Source: Paenibacillus arenosi (GTDB lineage Bacteria > Bacillota > Bacilli > Paenibacillales > Paenibacillaceae). Taken from it: DNA of 64,000 nucleotides. Location of the stretch: the NCBI RefSeq assembly GCF_014841135.1, contig NZ_JACYTN010000002.1, forward strand, positions 434,001-498,000. Reading direction: 5' to 3'. Under the pieces are notes generated by a model, which saw only the letters and a program-made list of their open reading frames with translations, was not told where the DNA came from and searched no databases. Below, one piece after another: positions 24,836 to 32,984 of this stretch. The first letter of the stretch is position 1. Each line of letters begins with the position of its first letter. A program made the position numbers and the translations under genes.

Positions 24836-25429
24836 ATGGCACGTCGAACTGCAGAAGAAGCCGAACAGACTAGGCAAGCGATCGCTGCTGCTGCGAAGCA
24901 GCTCTTTATTCAACAAGGATACCAAGCCACTTCTATGGAGCAGATTCGAGAATCTTCTGGCATGAGTAAAGGAAGCATTTACTACCATTTCAAAAGTAAA
25001 GAGCAGCTATTTATGTACTTACTTGAGTTAAATATGGTCGATTGGATTTATAAATGCACAGAACGATTCAAACTTGCTTCAAACGCAACTGAGAAGTTGT
25101 ATGCGATCGCTCATCATTTCGCCCATGATTTTGAAAATCCGCTTATGCAAGCATCGATGGAATTTTCCGGGACTAAAGGTGCCGATCCAGAAGTGATCGA
25201 GAAAATTGTGGAAATGTCTAAGTTCCCGCTTCCATTAATTCTCGATGTCATTAAAGAAGGGATCCAGCAGAAGGAATTCGCTGAAGATGATCCCGAGGGG
25301 CTAGCTCTGTTGCTTTACAGCGTATTAGGCGGACTTGGCATGATCCAATTTGACAACTACTCGCTTGAAGAACTTGAGTTCATACATCGTAAGGCAATCG
25401 ATGTGTTCCTTAACGGTATTCGCGCATAA
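24836..25429 (+). CDS. TetR/AcrR-family transcriptional repressor
   Basis: The N-terminal helix-turn-helix is clear (residues about 10-55: AIAAAAKQLFIQQGYQATSM, then QIRESSGMSKGSIYYHFKSK). The remaining 140 residues form the all-helical ligand-binding and dimer domain, with no recognisable ligand motif. GGAGGATAC precedes the ATG. It is followed, after a terminator-like hairpin, by an MFS exporter gene on the same strand. The likely role is therefore drug- or metabolite-responsive control of that exporter and of itself. The identity of the inducer is unknown. Confidence 0.92.
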   Translation: MARRTAEEAEQTRQAIAAAAKQLFIQQGYQATSMEQIRESSGMSKGSIYYHFKSKEQLFMYLLELNMVDWIYKCTERFKLASNATEKLYAIAHHFAHDFENPLMQASMEFSGTKGADPEVIEKIVEMSKFPLPLILDVIKEGIQQKEFAEDDPEGLALLLYSVLGGLGMIQFDNYSLEELEFIHRKAIDVFLNGIRA

Positions 25430-25444
25430 CATAAAGGATGGAAT

Positions 25445-25473
25445 AGATGGATGAACCAATCCATCTTTATTTT
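25445..25473 (+). terminator. Terminator between the TetR gene and the MFS gene
   Basis: AGATGGAT (25445-25452) and ATCCATCT (25459-25466) form a perfect 8-bp stem with a 6-base loop, followed by TTATTTTC. Read-through may still supply the MFS gene. Confidence 0.7.
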
Positions 25474-25528
25474 CACCCATTATTAAACCGGACAGTCAGT
25501 ATATTTTAAATTAGGGGGATAATGAATC

Positions 25529-26809
25529 ATGTCAAGCAATGCTACACCTGTAGCTGCACCACCATCTTTATGGAGTAATCGAGTTTTCCTCATCGTAGCT
25601 TCTGCTGATTTACTCCAACAAATCGGCATCTGGGTACGTAATATGGCACTTCTATTCGCGGTTACGGAGATGACAAATGGAAATGCAGTAGCCATTTCCT
25701 TACTCACCGTATTTGAAATGGCACCGATATTTATCTTTTCCTTAATCGGTGGCGTATTCGCGGATCGCTGGAACCCGAAATGGACGGTCGTAATTGGCGA
25801 CTTGCTCAGTGCCTTGTCCATCGTCGTCATCATGCTCTGTCTCGCATCTGGCATCTGGCAAGCTGTATTTTTAGCTACCGTTGTCTCTGCAATCGTGAGT
25901 CAATTTTCAGTACCCTCTTCATCCGTACTGTTCAAGCGACACGTTCCTGAATCTCAAGTACCTACTGCAATCGGGATTACACAAGGTCTGAGCTCCATAT
26001 TCGTCATTCTTGGCCCAATTATTGGAACTTTCTTGTACAAGGTGCTCGGGCTTCAAGGCTCTTTGGTCGTACTATGCGGTATTTTCACATTAGCAGCACT
26101 TATCCAACTTGCTCTACCTTCCTATAAACGAGAGAAGAAAGAGAACACAGCCGTACTTGAAGATATTAAATCAGGTATATCCTATGTATGGGCGCACCCC
26201 ACCCTACGCCTGTTAACACTTACGCAAATTGTAATTAGTCTCGGAATCGGCTTAATTCAGCCACTTGAAATATTTATCGTAACAGAGCGACTCGGACTGC
26301 CTAAAGAATCATTACCTTGGATAACAACAGCGGCAGGTATTGGATTGCTCCTCGGTATAAGCATCGCATCTGCATGCGGATCATTTATCCAGAAACACCG
26401 CAAAATCATCTTTGCAATTGCTCTATTAGGATTAGCTATATCGTTAGTTATCGAGGGATGGTCTACGATTTTATGGTTAACACTAGGCATTCGTTTCCTA
26501 AGTGGTTTACTGATTGCAGCGCTACAAGTCATTTTGAGTACGTGGTTCATTCAGTTTGTAGACGAAAACTTTATCGGACGTGTAAATGGCATTACCATGC
26601 CGCTGTACACGGCAGGCGTAATGATCGCTTCCGGTATGGCTGGATTTATTAAGGAACAATTTTCACTCGTTACGGTCTTTACTCTTGCAGGTATTATAGT
26701 CGCTTTTGGTGCGTGGCTGAGTCTTTACATCAATTTATCATCAGCCAAGCAGCCTTCCGAAGAAACGGAAAACGTAGAAGCGAGCAAGTCGTTACGTACA
26801 GCAAAATGA
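25529..26809 (+). CDS. Major facilitator superfamily transporter, probable efflux pump
   Basis: A 426-residue polytopic protein with about twelve hydrophobic segments and the MFS loop motif GGVFADRWNPKW between segments 2 and 3. The general layout resembles the MFS_3/EntS-like exporters (macrolide or siderophore efflux). AGGGGGATAATG sits before the ATG. It lies 99 bases after the TetR gene and is presumably controlled by it. A strong terminator follows. The substrate cannot be read from the sequence. Confidence 0.9.
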   Translation: MSSNATPVAAPPSLWSNRVFLIVASADLLQQIGIWVRNMALLFAVTEMTNGNAVAISLLTVFEMAPIFIFSLIGGVFADRWNPKWTVVIGDLLSALSIVVIMLCLASGIWQAVFLATVVSAIVSQFSVPSSSVLFKRHVPESQVPTAIGITQGLSSIFVILGPIIGTFLYKVLGLQGSLVVLCGIFTLAALIQLALPSYKREKKENTAVLEDIKSGISYVWAHPTLRLLTLTQIVISLGIGLIQPLEIFIVTERLGLPKESLPWITTAAGIGLLLGISIASACGSFIQKHRKIIFAIALLGLAISLVIEGWSTILWLTLGIRFLSGLLIAALQVILSTWFIQFVDENFIGRVNGITMPLYTAGVMIASGMAGFIKEQFSLVTVFTLAGIIVAFGAWLSLYINLSSAKQPSEETENVEASKSLRTAK

Positions 26810-26816
26810 TGACACA

Positions 26817-26875
26817 AAAAAAGAAAGCATCCTGATTCACGGATTAACAGTGAATCAGGATGCTTCTTTCTTGAG
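26817..26875. terminator. Strong bidirectional terminator between MFS and M20 peptidase genes
   Basis: AGCATCCTGATTCAC pairs perfectly with GTGAATCAGGATGCT across a 9-base loop. Flanking AAAGAA and TTCTTTCTT lengthen the stem and give T-tracts on both strands. Confidence 0.92.
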
Positions 26876-26909
26876 GAGCTTTGCTAGACAAAGGTTTCGT
26901 ACCGTTGCA

Positions 26910-28040
26910 CTAAGCCTGAATTGCCTCTTCTATAATCGCAACGACAAGCTCCGTCGTCTTCACCAAATCCGAAGTATGAATATGCTCATTCGTCGTATGG
27001 ATATCTTTGTAACCCACTGCAAGGTTAACGGTAGGAACGCCATGGCCATTGAAAATATTGGCATCGCTTCCGCCGCCGGAATGGAATACACTCGTTGGTA
27101 CACCAATTTTTGCATTCGCACGAGCAACTAATTTTACAACTTCATCTTCTTCTGTGAAGTTAAATGCTGGGTACATCACTTCACTTGTGAACTTAGCGCG
27201 AGCGCCGTACTCTGCTGCTGCTGACTCAATCGCTTCTTTCATAGCAGCTGTTTGCTTATCCATCTTATCTTGCACGATACTTCTTGCTTCAGCTGTAAGC
27301 TTCACATAATCGCATACGATGTTCGTCGCACCGCCACCTTCGAAGCGACCGATGTTCGCTGTTGTCTCGTGATCGATACGGCCAAGCGGCATACGCGCTA
27401 CCGCTTTACCTGCTACTTGAATCGCGCTGATTCCATCTTCAGGGTTTACACCTGCGTGTGCAGACTTCCCGTAAATCTCCATCGTAATCTTCGCTTGTGT
27501 TGGTGCAGCAACTGCAATGGAACCGATCTCACCGTTCGAATCCAAGGCATATCCCAAATCAGCCTTCAAAAGGGATGCATCCATAACACGAGCACCGTTT
27601 AGGCCTGATTCTTCTCCAACTGTAATGACGAATTGAATTTGACCATGTGCTTGACCAGATTCTTGCACGACACGGATCGCTTCGAACATAGCAGCAAGAC
27701 CTGCTTTGTCATCCGCACCAAGAATAGTCGTACCGTCACTGCGAATCATACCGTCCGCATCGATAACTGGCTTAATCCCTTTACCAGGCGTAACTGTATC
27801 CATATGAGAGGTGAAGAAAATGCGCTTCGCTTGTTCTTGTCCCGCCGATGCTGGCCATGTAACGATCAAGTTGCCTGCACCATGTCCAGACTTCTCTTCT
27901 GTATCATCTTCATATACGTCAAGTCCTAGTTCACTGAACTGTTTTTTTAGCAAATCACAGATTTCGCGCTCATAGCGTGTTTCACTATCTACTTGAACCA
28001 ATTGCAAAAAATGTTGTACTAATCGTTCTTGTTGTACCAT
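26910..28040 (-). CDS. M20/peptidase T-like metallopeptidase
   Basis: Dinuclear zinc aminopeptidase-like enzyme of the YqjE/tripeptidase T type. Metal and catalytic segments are visible: FFTSHMDTVTPG (His-x-Asp near residue 78), ILGADDKAGLAAM (bridging Asp), TVGEESGLNGA (catalytic Glu then metal Glu), and the C-terminal HTTNEHIHTSDL with the last His ligand. A lid dimerisation domain lies between (KSAHAGVNPEDG). The ATG at 28040 follows GTGGAGGAAAG and gives 376 residues. It is convergent with the MFS gene and divergent from prli42, an order also known in Listeria. Confidence 0.92.
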   Translation of the reverse strand: MVQQERLVQHFLQLVQVDSETRYEREICDLLKKQFSELGLDVYEDDTEEKSGHGAGNLIVTWPASAGQEQAKRIFFTSHMDTVTPGKGIKPVIDADGMIRSDGTTILGADDKAGLAAMFEAIRVVQESGQAHGQIQFVITVGEESGLNGARVMDASLLKADLGYALDSNGEIGSIAVAAPTQAKITMEIYGKSAHAGVNPEDGISAIQVAGKAVARMPLGRIDHETTANIGRFEGGGATNIVCDYVKLTAEARSIVQDKMDKQTAAMKEAIESAAAEYGARAKFTSEVMYPAFNFTEEDEVVKLVARANAKIGVPTSVFHSGGGSDANIFNGHGVPTVNLAVGYKDIHTTNEHIHTSDLVKTTELVVAIIEEAIQA

Positions 28041-28117
28041 CGTATCTTTCCTCCACACTCATTTTTCGTTAAAATAAATAGTATATCACTGAATTAGAGA
28101 GAAAGGAGTGCCTTCCT

Positions 28118-28222
28118 ATGCAATCCAAACGTTGGTTTAAGATCGTTGTCTACGTCATGCTCATCGCTATGATCGCTTCCACTTTAATCTTCCTTATTGA
28201 GCCAATATTATATGGCCTATAA
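28118..28222 (+). CDS. prli42: Stressosome-associated membrane miniprotein Prli42
   Basis: A 34-residue frame with one membrane helix: a basic start (MQSKRWFK) then a hydrophobic run (IVVYVMLIAMIASTLIFLI). GAAAGGAG lies 8-9 bases before the ATG. It closely resembles Listeria Prli42 as remembered (basic N-terminus, VVV-MLIAIV-S-L pattern), which tethers the RsbR stressosome to the membrane. The locus is the same: between the tripeptidase-like gene and the bkd genes. A hairpin terminator follows. Whether a stressosome exists in this organism cannot be seen here. Confidence 0.85.
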   Translation: MQSKRWFKIVVYVMLIAMIASTLIFLIEPILYGL

Positions 28223-28334
28223 GATATCGCTTGAGAAGTTCTCAGCACCATTCGGTTCGATCGTATAGAATCGCTTAGGCAGGACAAGCCTATTTGCAAG
28301 TTGTCCACATACATCTTTACATGTACCTACGGAT

Positions 28335-28362
28335 GAAGCCATGCTATCAGCATGGCTTTCAA
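28335..28362. terminator. Hairpin between prli42 and lipB
   Basis: GCCATGCT and AGCATGGC form a perfect 8-bp stem with a 3-base loop, extended by flanking AA/TT pairs. TTTC follows on the plus strand and TTC on the minus strand. Convergent genes on both sides make a shared terminator plausible, though the T-tracts are short. Confidence 0.6.
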
Positions 28363-28371
28363 CGTGTTATG

Positions 28372-29103
28372 TTAGGAGACAGAATGATGAATGATCTCAT
28401 GATATCCGAACACATTCATAAAATGAGGAATCAATTCCTGTCCTACCTGCTCTACTGTAAAGGTTTGACCTGTTACATCTTCTAATGACGTTACTCCGAA
28501 TTGTTGAATGCCGCACGGAACGATTCCGGTAAATCCAGTGTGCTGAATTCCTTGCTTAATATTAAAAGCAAATCCGTGACTCGTCACAAATCCTCTGCGG
28601 TTTCTACATTTGTTGAACTTAACTCCGATCGCTGCAATCTTTTCATTGCCGACCCAAACACCTGTAAAATCTGGCTTGCGATCCCCAACGATACCATAAG
28701 AAGCAAGATACTGAATCATGATTTCTTCCAAATTTCTTAAGTATCCATGCAAGTCCAAGCTTGGACCTTCAAGCAGCAGCATAGGATATCCAACGAGTTG
28801 ACCCGGCCCATGATACGTAATATCACCACCGCGATCAATTTCGTAAACAGAAATCCCCTGCTTCTCCAACTGTTCAGTGGATAAGAGCAAATGCTCAGGG
28901 TTACGCTGGGAACCAATCGTATAGGTTGGAGGATGCTCCAGCAAAAACAATGTATCCTTCGCTAAACCATTATCGATCTGCTTAACAATGTCTTTTTGCA
29001 TATCCCATGCATGCTTATAATCCAATTGTCCATAGGTATGTAGGTGCAGCGTCTGAGTGTTAGTCGTTTCCAAACTGATCTGATCCTGCTGACTGTTCAT
29101 CAT
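28372..29103 (-). CDS. lipB: Octanoyl-[acyl carrier protein]:protein N-octanoyltransferase
   Basis: Transfers octanoate from ACP to lipoyl domains, the first step of lipoate assembly. The 243-residue protein has the family signatures HPPTYTIGSQRNPEHLL, DRGGDITYHGPGQLVGYPML, the catalytic Lys in KIAAIGVK and the acyl-carrying Cys in GIVPCGI. It lies directly downstream of bkdB, whose lipoyl domain is a likely acceptor, and is probably co-transcribed. The start is one of two adjacent ATGs behind AAAGAGTG. Confidence 0.95.
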   Translation of the reverse strand: MMNSQQDQISLETTNTQTLHLHTYGQLDYKHAWDMQKDIVKQIDNGLAKDTLFLLEHPPTYTIGSQRNPEHLLLSTEQLEKQGISVYEIDRGGDITYHGPGQLVGYPMLLLEGPSLDLHGYLRNLEEIMIQYLASYGIVGDRKPDFTGVWVGNEKIAAIGVKFNKCRNRRGFVTSHGFAFNIKQGIQHTGFTGIVPCGIQQFGVTSLEDVTGQTFTVEQVGQELIPHFMNVFGYHEIIHHSVS

Positions 29104-29158
29104 GCTATCACTCTTTCTTCTCTGACATCCTACTCTAGTATACCACGGAATGAAGCAA

Positions 29159-30682
29159 TCAATATAATTTCGTATCAGAATTATAGCTTTCCAAATTTTC
29201 TTTTACACGCTGAAGGAATCGACCGCAAATGACACCGTCCAATATACGATGATCAAGAGACAAGCACATATTCGCCATTGAACGAACCGCAATCATATCA
29301 TTAATAACAACCGGACGCTTTACAATCGACTCAAAAGTAAGGATTGCAGCTTGCGGATAGTTAATAATCGGATAGGATTGAATAGAGCCAAATGAACCTG
29401 TATTGTTAAACGTAAATGTGCCACCTTGCATATCCTCTAGTGTGAGTTTTCCTTCGCGTGTGCGCCGTGCTAAGTCATCTATTTCTCTAGCAAGACCTGC
29501 GATATTTTTCTGATCTGCTTTTTTAATAACGGGAACCATAACAGAATCTTCAGTACCCACAGACAAGGAAATATTCACGTCACGTTTTACAATAATTTTA
29601 TCAACAGCCCACAATGAGTTCATAATCGGGTAATCCTTGATCGCATTTACAACGGCTTTAAGAACAAATGCCAAATAAGTCAAATTGACGCCTTCTTTGC
29701 GTCGGAACTCATCTTTCCACTTGTTGCGAAGTTCCACCAAGTTCGTCACATCAACTTCAATCATCGTCCACGCATGCGGGATTTCAGAGACACTCTGACG
29801 CATACGAGTTGCAATCGTATTACGGATTGGGGTGACATCAATAAAGCGCTCCCCATCACCAACCGTCTGTGGTCGCTCCACATCGATGTGCGGCACTCGT
29901 GGAGATTCCGACAAGTGCAGACCCGAGCTGCGAACCGGTAGGCTAAGTGAGCTTGCATCAACAGGCATGTCTCGATCAAATCCAGCCAATTGTTCTTCGT
30001 TGAGCTGGTGCTGTTCATGACTCATTTTCGTCTCTACTGGCATAGCTGCAGTCAAGCCTACTTTAGCCAAGTCCACACCTTGCTGCACCGCTTCCTGCTC
30101 AGCATTGCCGCGAAGCTCTATATATTGCAAGACATCCTTGCGTGTAATGCGTCCACCAAGCCCAGATCCTTGGACATGTTTCAAATCAACATCATAGTCA
30201 CTTGCCAACCGCTGTACTGCAGGTGACAAGCGTGCGCGCATCGGAGCGTTCTCGTCGTTAGAGATAATATTAACCTGCTCCACAATGGCTCTACGCTTGT
30301 CCGCTGTAGCTTCTACAGAATTGGAAATTGCAGCAGGTTCATGCTGTCCTCCACCTACTCTTGCTGCGCCTATTCCATTCGCAACCTTCTCAGCTATCCC
30401 AGCTTCTCCAGATGAACGTTCGGCTGTGGCCCCTGAATGGTACGTACAAATGACCTTACCTACTTCAACCACATCGCCCTCATGTACGAGATGCATACCC
30501 ATTACCCCATTTTCTGTAGCGGGTATTTCAGCGACGACTTTCTCCGTAAACACTTCACATATCGGTTCATAAGCTTCAAATGCGTCACCAGGCTGCTTCA
30601 ACCACTTATTGAGTGTCGCAGATACGAGGGATTCCGCAAGCTGCGGCATCGTAATCTCTTTCGTTATTCCAATGTCTGACAT
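29159..30682 (-). CDS. bkdB: Branched-chain 2-oxoacid dehydrogenase E2 (dihydrolipoamide acyltransferase)
   Basis: Core acyltransferase of the branched-chain complex that supplies branched acyl-CoA primers. One lipoyl domain (residues 8-85) has the attachment Lys at about 48 in FTEKVVAE. A peripheral subunit-binding domain lies near 155-192 (ARLSPAVQRLASDYDVDL). A long Pro-poor linker leads to the catalytic domain, with LSLDHRILDG placing His478 and Asp482. Length 507. A GGGAGTGAAG-type site precedes the ATG. It lies 40 bases after bkdAB. Pyruvate E2 is the alternative, but the locus is the bkd type. Confidence 0.92.
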   Translation of the reverse strand: MSDIGITKEITMPQLAESLVSATLNKWLKQPGDAFEAYEPICEVFTEKVVAEIPATENGVMGMHLVHEGDVVEVGKVICTYHSGATAERSSGEAGIAEKVANGIGAARVGGGQHEPAAISNSVEATADKRRAIVEQVNIISNDENAPMRARLSPAVQRLASDYDVDLKHVQGSGLGGRITRKDVLQYIELRGNAEQEAVQQGVDLAKVGLTAAMPVETKMSHEQHQLNEEQLAGFDRDMPVDASSLSLPVRSSGLHLSESPRVPHIDVERPQTVGDGERFIDVTPIRNTIATRMRQSVSEIPHAWTMIEVDVTNLVELRNKWKDEFRRKEGVNLTYLAFVLKAVVNAIKDYPIMNSLWAVDKIIVKRDVNISLSVGTEDSVMVPVIKKADQKNIAGLAREIDDLARRTREGKLTLEDMQGGTFTFNNTGSFGSIQSYPIINYPQAAILTFESIVKRPVVINDMIAVRSMANMCLSLDHRILDGVICGRFLQRVKENLESYNSDTKLY

Positions 30683-30722
30683 CGATCACTTCACTCCCGT
30701 CTTTCTTTCGACTTTCTCACAT

Positions 30723-31706
30723 TTAGTATTGAGCGAGCTTGCGCATCGCTTCTTTGAGCTTGTCTTTATTTAACATAAACTCCCGCTCAAGCGGTGGACT
30801 GATCGGCATAGCCGGAACATCAGGGCCACATAAGCGCATAATCGGAGCATCCAGTTCATGCAGTAATTCCTCAGCAATGATGGCGGACACTTCTGCACCA
30901 ATACCGCCCGTCTTATTGTCTTCATGAACAATGAGCACTTTACCTGTTTTGGCCACCGCTTCTAAGATACCTTCCTTATCAAGCGGCTGCAGTGTGCGTA
31001 AATCGAGAATATGAGCGCTTATACCTTCTGACATCAATTCTTCTGCAGCCTGCATCGCGAAGTGAAGCGGCAAGCTATAGCCAATTACCGTGATGTCTTC
31101 TCCCTCACGAATGACATTTGACTTGCCAATCGGAACGATATAATCCGTTTCAGGAACTTCACCCTTGATCATGCGATAGCACTTTTTATTTTCAAAGAAA
31201 ATAACCGGATCAGGGTCACGAATTGCCGCTTTGAGCAGCCCTTTCGCATCATATGCCGTATAAGGCGCAACAATTTTCAACCCTGGCGTACCAAAGAACA
31301 CCGATTCCGGACACTGGGAATGGTATAGCCCACCAAATATACCACCACCAATCGGTGCTCGAATGACAACTGGACAGTTCCAGTCATTGTTTGAGCGGTA
31401 ACGAATCTTAGCTGCTTCGCTAATAATTTGATTCGCTGCCGGGAACATGAAGTCTGAATATTGCATTTCAGCAATTGGCTTCATGCCTACCATGGCAGCT
31501 CCAATCGCCACTCCAGCAATAGCAGATTCAGCTAATGGAGTATCCAAAGCGCGAGCTTCACCAAACTGCTCGTACAACCCTTTCGTTGTTGTAAAGACAC
31601 CGCCTTTTACCCCAACATCTTCCCCCAGCACGAACACTTCTGGATCGCGCTCCATTTCCTCTTTCATTGCCAAGCGTATGGCATCAATATATTCAATAAC
31701 GGCCAT
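30723..31706 (-). CDS. bkdAB: Branched-chain 2-oxoacid dehydrogenase E1 beta subunit
   Basis: Pairs with E1 alpha to decarboxylate branched-chain 2-oxoacids with thiamine diphosphate. The transketolase-like fold is shown by MAVIEYIDAIRLAMKEEM, FVLGEDVGVKGGVF, TPLAESAIAGVAIGAAMVG and QYSDFMFPAANQI, with the C-terminal VHEDNKTGGIGAEVS. The ATG at 31706 follows AAGGAGGAG and gives 327 residues, the usual size; the open frame extends 26 codons further. Its first 14 bases overlap the end of bkdAA, so the two subunits are translationally coupled. Confidence 0.94.
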   Translation of the reverse strand: MAVIEYIDAIRLAMKEEMERDPEVFVLGEDVGVKGGVFTTTKGLYEQFGEARALDTPLAESAIAGVAIGAAMVGMKPIAEMQYSDFMFPAANQIISEAAKIRYRSNNDWNCPVVIRAPIGGGIFGGLYHSQCPESVFFGTPGLKIVAPYTAYDAKGLLKAAIRDPDPVIFFENKKCYRMIKGEVPETDYIVPIGKSNVIREGEDITVIGYSLPLHFAMQAAEELMSEGISAHILDLRTLQPLDKEGILEAVAKTGKVLIVHEDNKTGGIGAEVSAIIAEELLHELDAPIMRLCGPDVPAMPISPPLEREFMLNKDKLKEAMRKLAQY

Positions 31707-32733
31707 TGGACGCTCCTCCTTCCGATTCAGCATACACATGCGTATAGGTTTCATCAGGATGAGGATAAGGAGCTTCCTCTGCATAAGCCGTAGCTTCGTT
31801 GATAATCGCTAACACTTCTTTCACTAAAGCCTCTTCTTGAGCTTCTGACCATATACCACAATCAATCAAATATTGCTTAAAACGGGGAAGCCCGTCATTT
31901 GCACGATGCTGCTCTACTTCTTCCTTCGTCCGATACGCAAGATCGTTATCCGATGTGGAATGCGGCTGCAAACGATACATGACCGATTCAATAAGTGTCG
32001 GTCCTTCACCACGAATAGCACGCTCGCGCGCTTCCTTCACGACTCTATATACTTCTAACGGATCCGTCCCATCAACACGAATGCCCGGGAAACCATAGCC
32101 TGCCGCCCGATCGCTTATATTTCCGGCCGTTTGCTTGGATAAAGGCACAGAAATGGCGTATTGATTGTTCTGACACATAATAATAACGGGAAGACGATGA
32201 ACGCCTGCAAAATTGCAGCCTTCATGGAAATCTCCCTGATTGCTCGAGCCTTCACCGAAGGTTACATACGATACGATATCCTGCTTGCGCATTTTAGCAG
32301 CTAACGCAATGCCTACAGCATGCGGCACTTGCGTTGTAACTGGACTTGAGCCCGTCACAATACGATGACGCTTCGATCCGAAATGACCTGGCATCTGGCG
32401 TCCTCCACTACTAATATCTTCTGCTTTTGCAAAAATAGAGAGCATCAAATCCTTCACCGTCACACCAACCGATAGTACAAAGCCATAGTCACGGTAATAC
32501 GGCAGAAAATAATCCCTCTCCCGATCTAAGGCAAACGCTGCTGCGACTTGCGTCATTTCTTGGCCGATTCCTGATACATGGAAACCTACCTTGCCAGCCC
32601 TTTGCAGCAACAAACCCCTCTCGTCGTATTTGCGTGCAAGTACCATCATACGATACATCTCCAAAGCTTGATCATCCGAGATTCCTAGCTGCTCATGGCG
32701 TGAACGCTCACGAACCGTTACATCTGGTGTCAT
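31693..32733 (-). CDS. bkdAA: Branched-chain 2-oxoacid dehydrogenase E1 alpha subunit
   Basis: Thiamine diphosphate-binding subunit. The cofactor motif is GEGSSNQGDFHEGCNFAGVH, ending near NNQYAISVP, and the phosphorylation-loop-like segment YRLQPHSTSDND is present. The N-terminal region has MYRMMVLARKYDERG and SGIGQEMTQVAAA. The ATG at 32733 follows AAGGGGGATC and gives 346 residues. It follows lpdV after a 250-base gap holding a strong -10 box and an inverted repeat, so bkdAA-bkdAB-bkdB-lipB may have its own promoter. Confidence 0.94.
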   Translation of the reverse strand: MTPDVTVRERSRHEQLGISDDQALEMYRMMVLARKYDERGLLLQRAGKVGFHVSGIGQEMTQVAAAFALDRERDYFLPYYRDYGFVLSVGVTVKDLMLSIFAKAEDISSGGRQMPGHFGSKRHRIVTGSSPVTTQVPHAVGIALAAKMRKQDIVSYVTFGEGSSNQGDFHEGCNFAGVHRLPVIIMCQNNQYAISVPLSKQTAGNISDRAAGYGFPGIRVDGTDPLEVYRVVKEARERAIRGEGPTLIESVMYRLQPHSTSDNDLAYRTKEEVEQHRANDGLPRFKQYLIDCGIWSEAQEEALVKEVLAIINEATAYAEEAPYPHPDETYTHVYAESEGGASNGRY

Positions 32734-32801
32734 GGAGTGATCCCCCTTTTCCACATGTCCTAATCACATAAAGTTACATGTAACTACAAAAGTTGTCATC
32801 A

Positions 32802-32838
32802 ACATCTAATACCAGGTACTAATTTTCTGGTTAGATGT
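32802..32838 (-). repeat. Inverted repeat at the bkdAA transcription start region
   Basis: ACATCTAATACCAG (32802-32815) and CTGGTTAGATGT (32827-32838) are complementary over 12 positions apart from a two-base bulge. The repeat begins one base downstream of the TATAAT on the minus strand, so it covers the likely +1. It could be an operator or a 5' mRNA hairpin. Confidence 0.55.
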
Positions 32839-32868
32839 ATTATACCCTCTTGTTAAACAAAAAGAAAA
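32839..32868 (-). promoter_or_regulatory. Candidate sigma-A promoter of bkdAA
   Basis: A perfect TATAAT lies at 32844-32839 on the minus strand, preceded by GGG. The -35 at about 17 bases (TTTCTT) is poor, suggesting dependence on an activator or on upstream A/T tracts. I see no sigma-54 -24/-12 element, unlike the bkd operon of Bacillus subtilis. Confidence 0.5.
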
Positions 32869-32984
32869 TGTTAAACGTCATATCGTTATAATGACAGTTG
32901 CGATAGCTTCAAAATGAGAAATGCCTTGACCCTTCTCCCCGTGCAGCATATCCCATCATCAACTTAGGCTGAGACCGTGGAATA

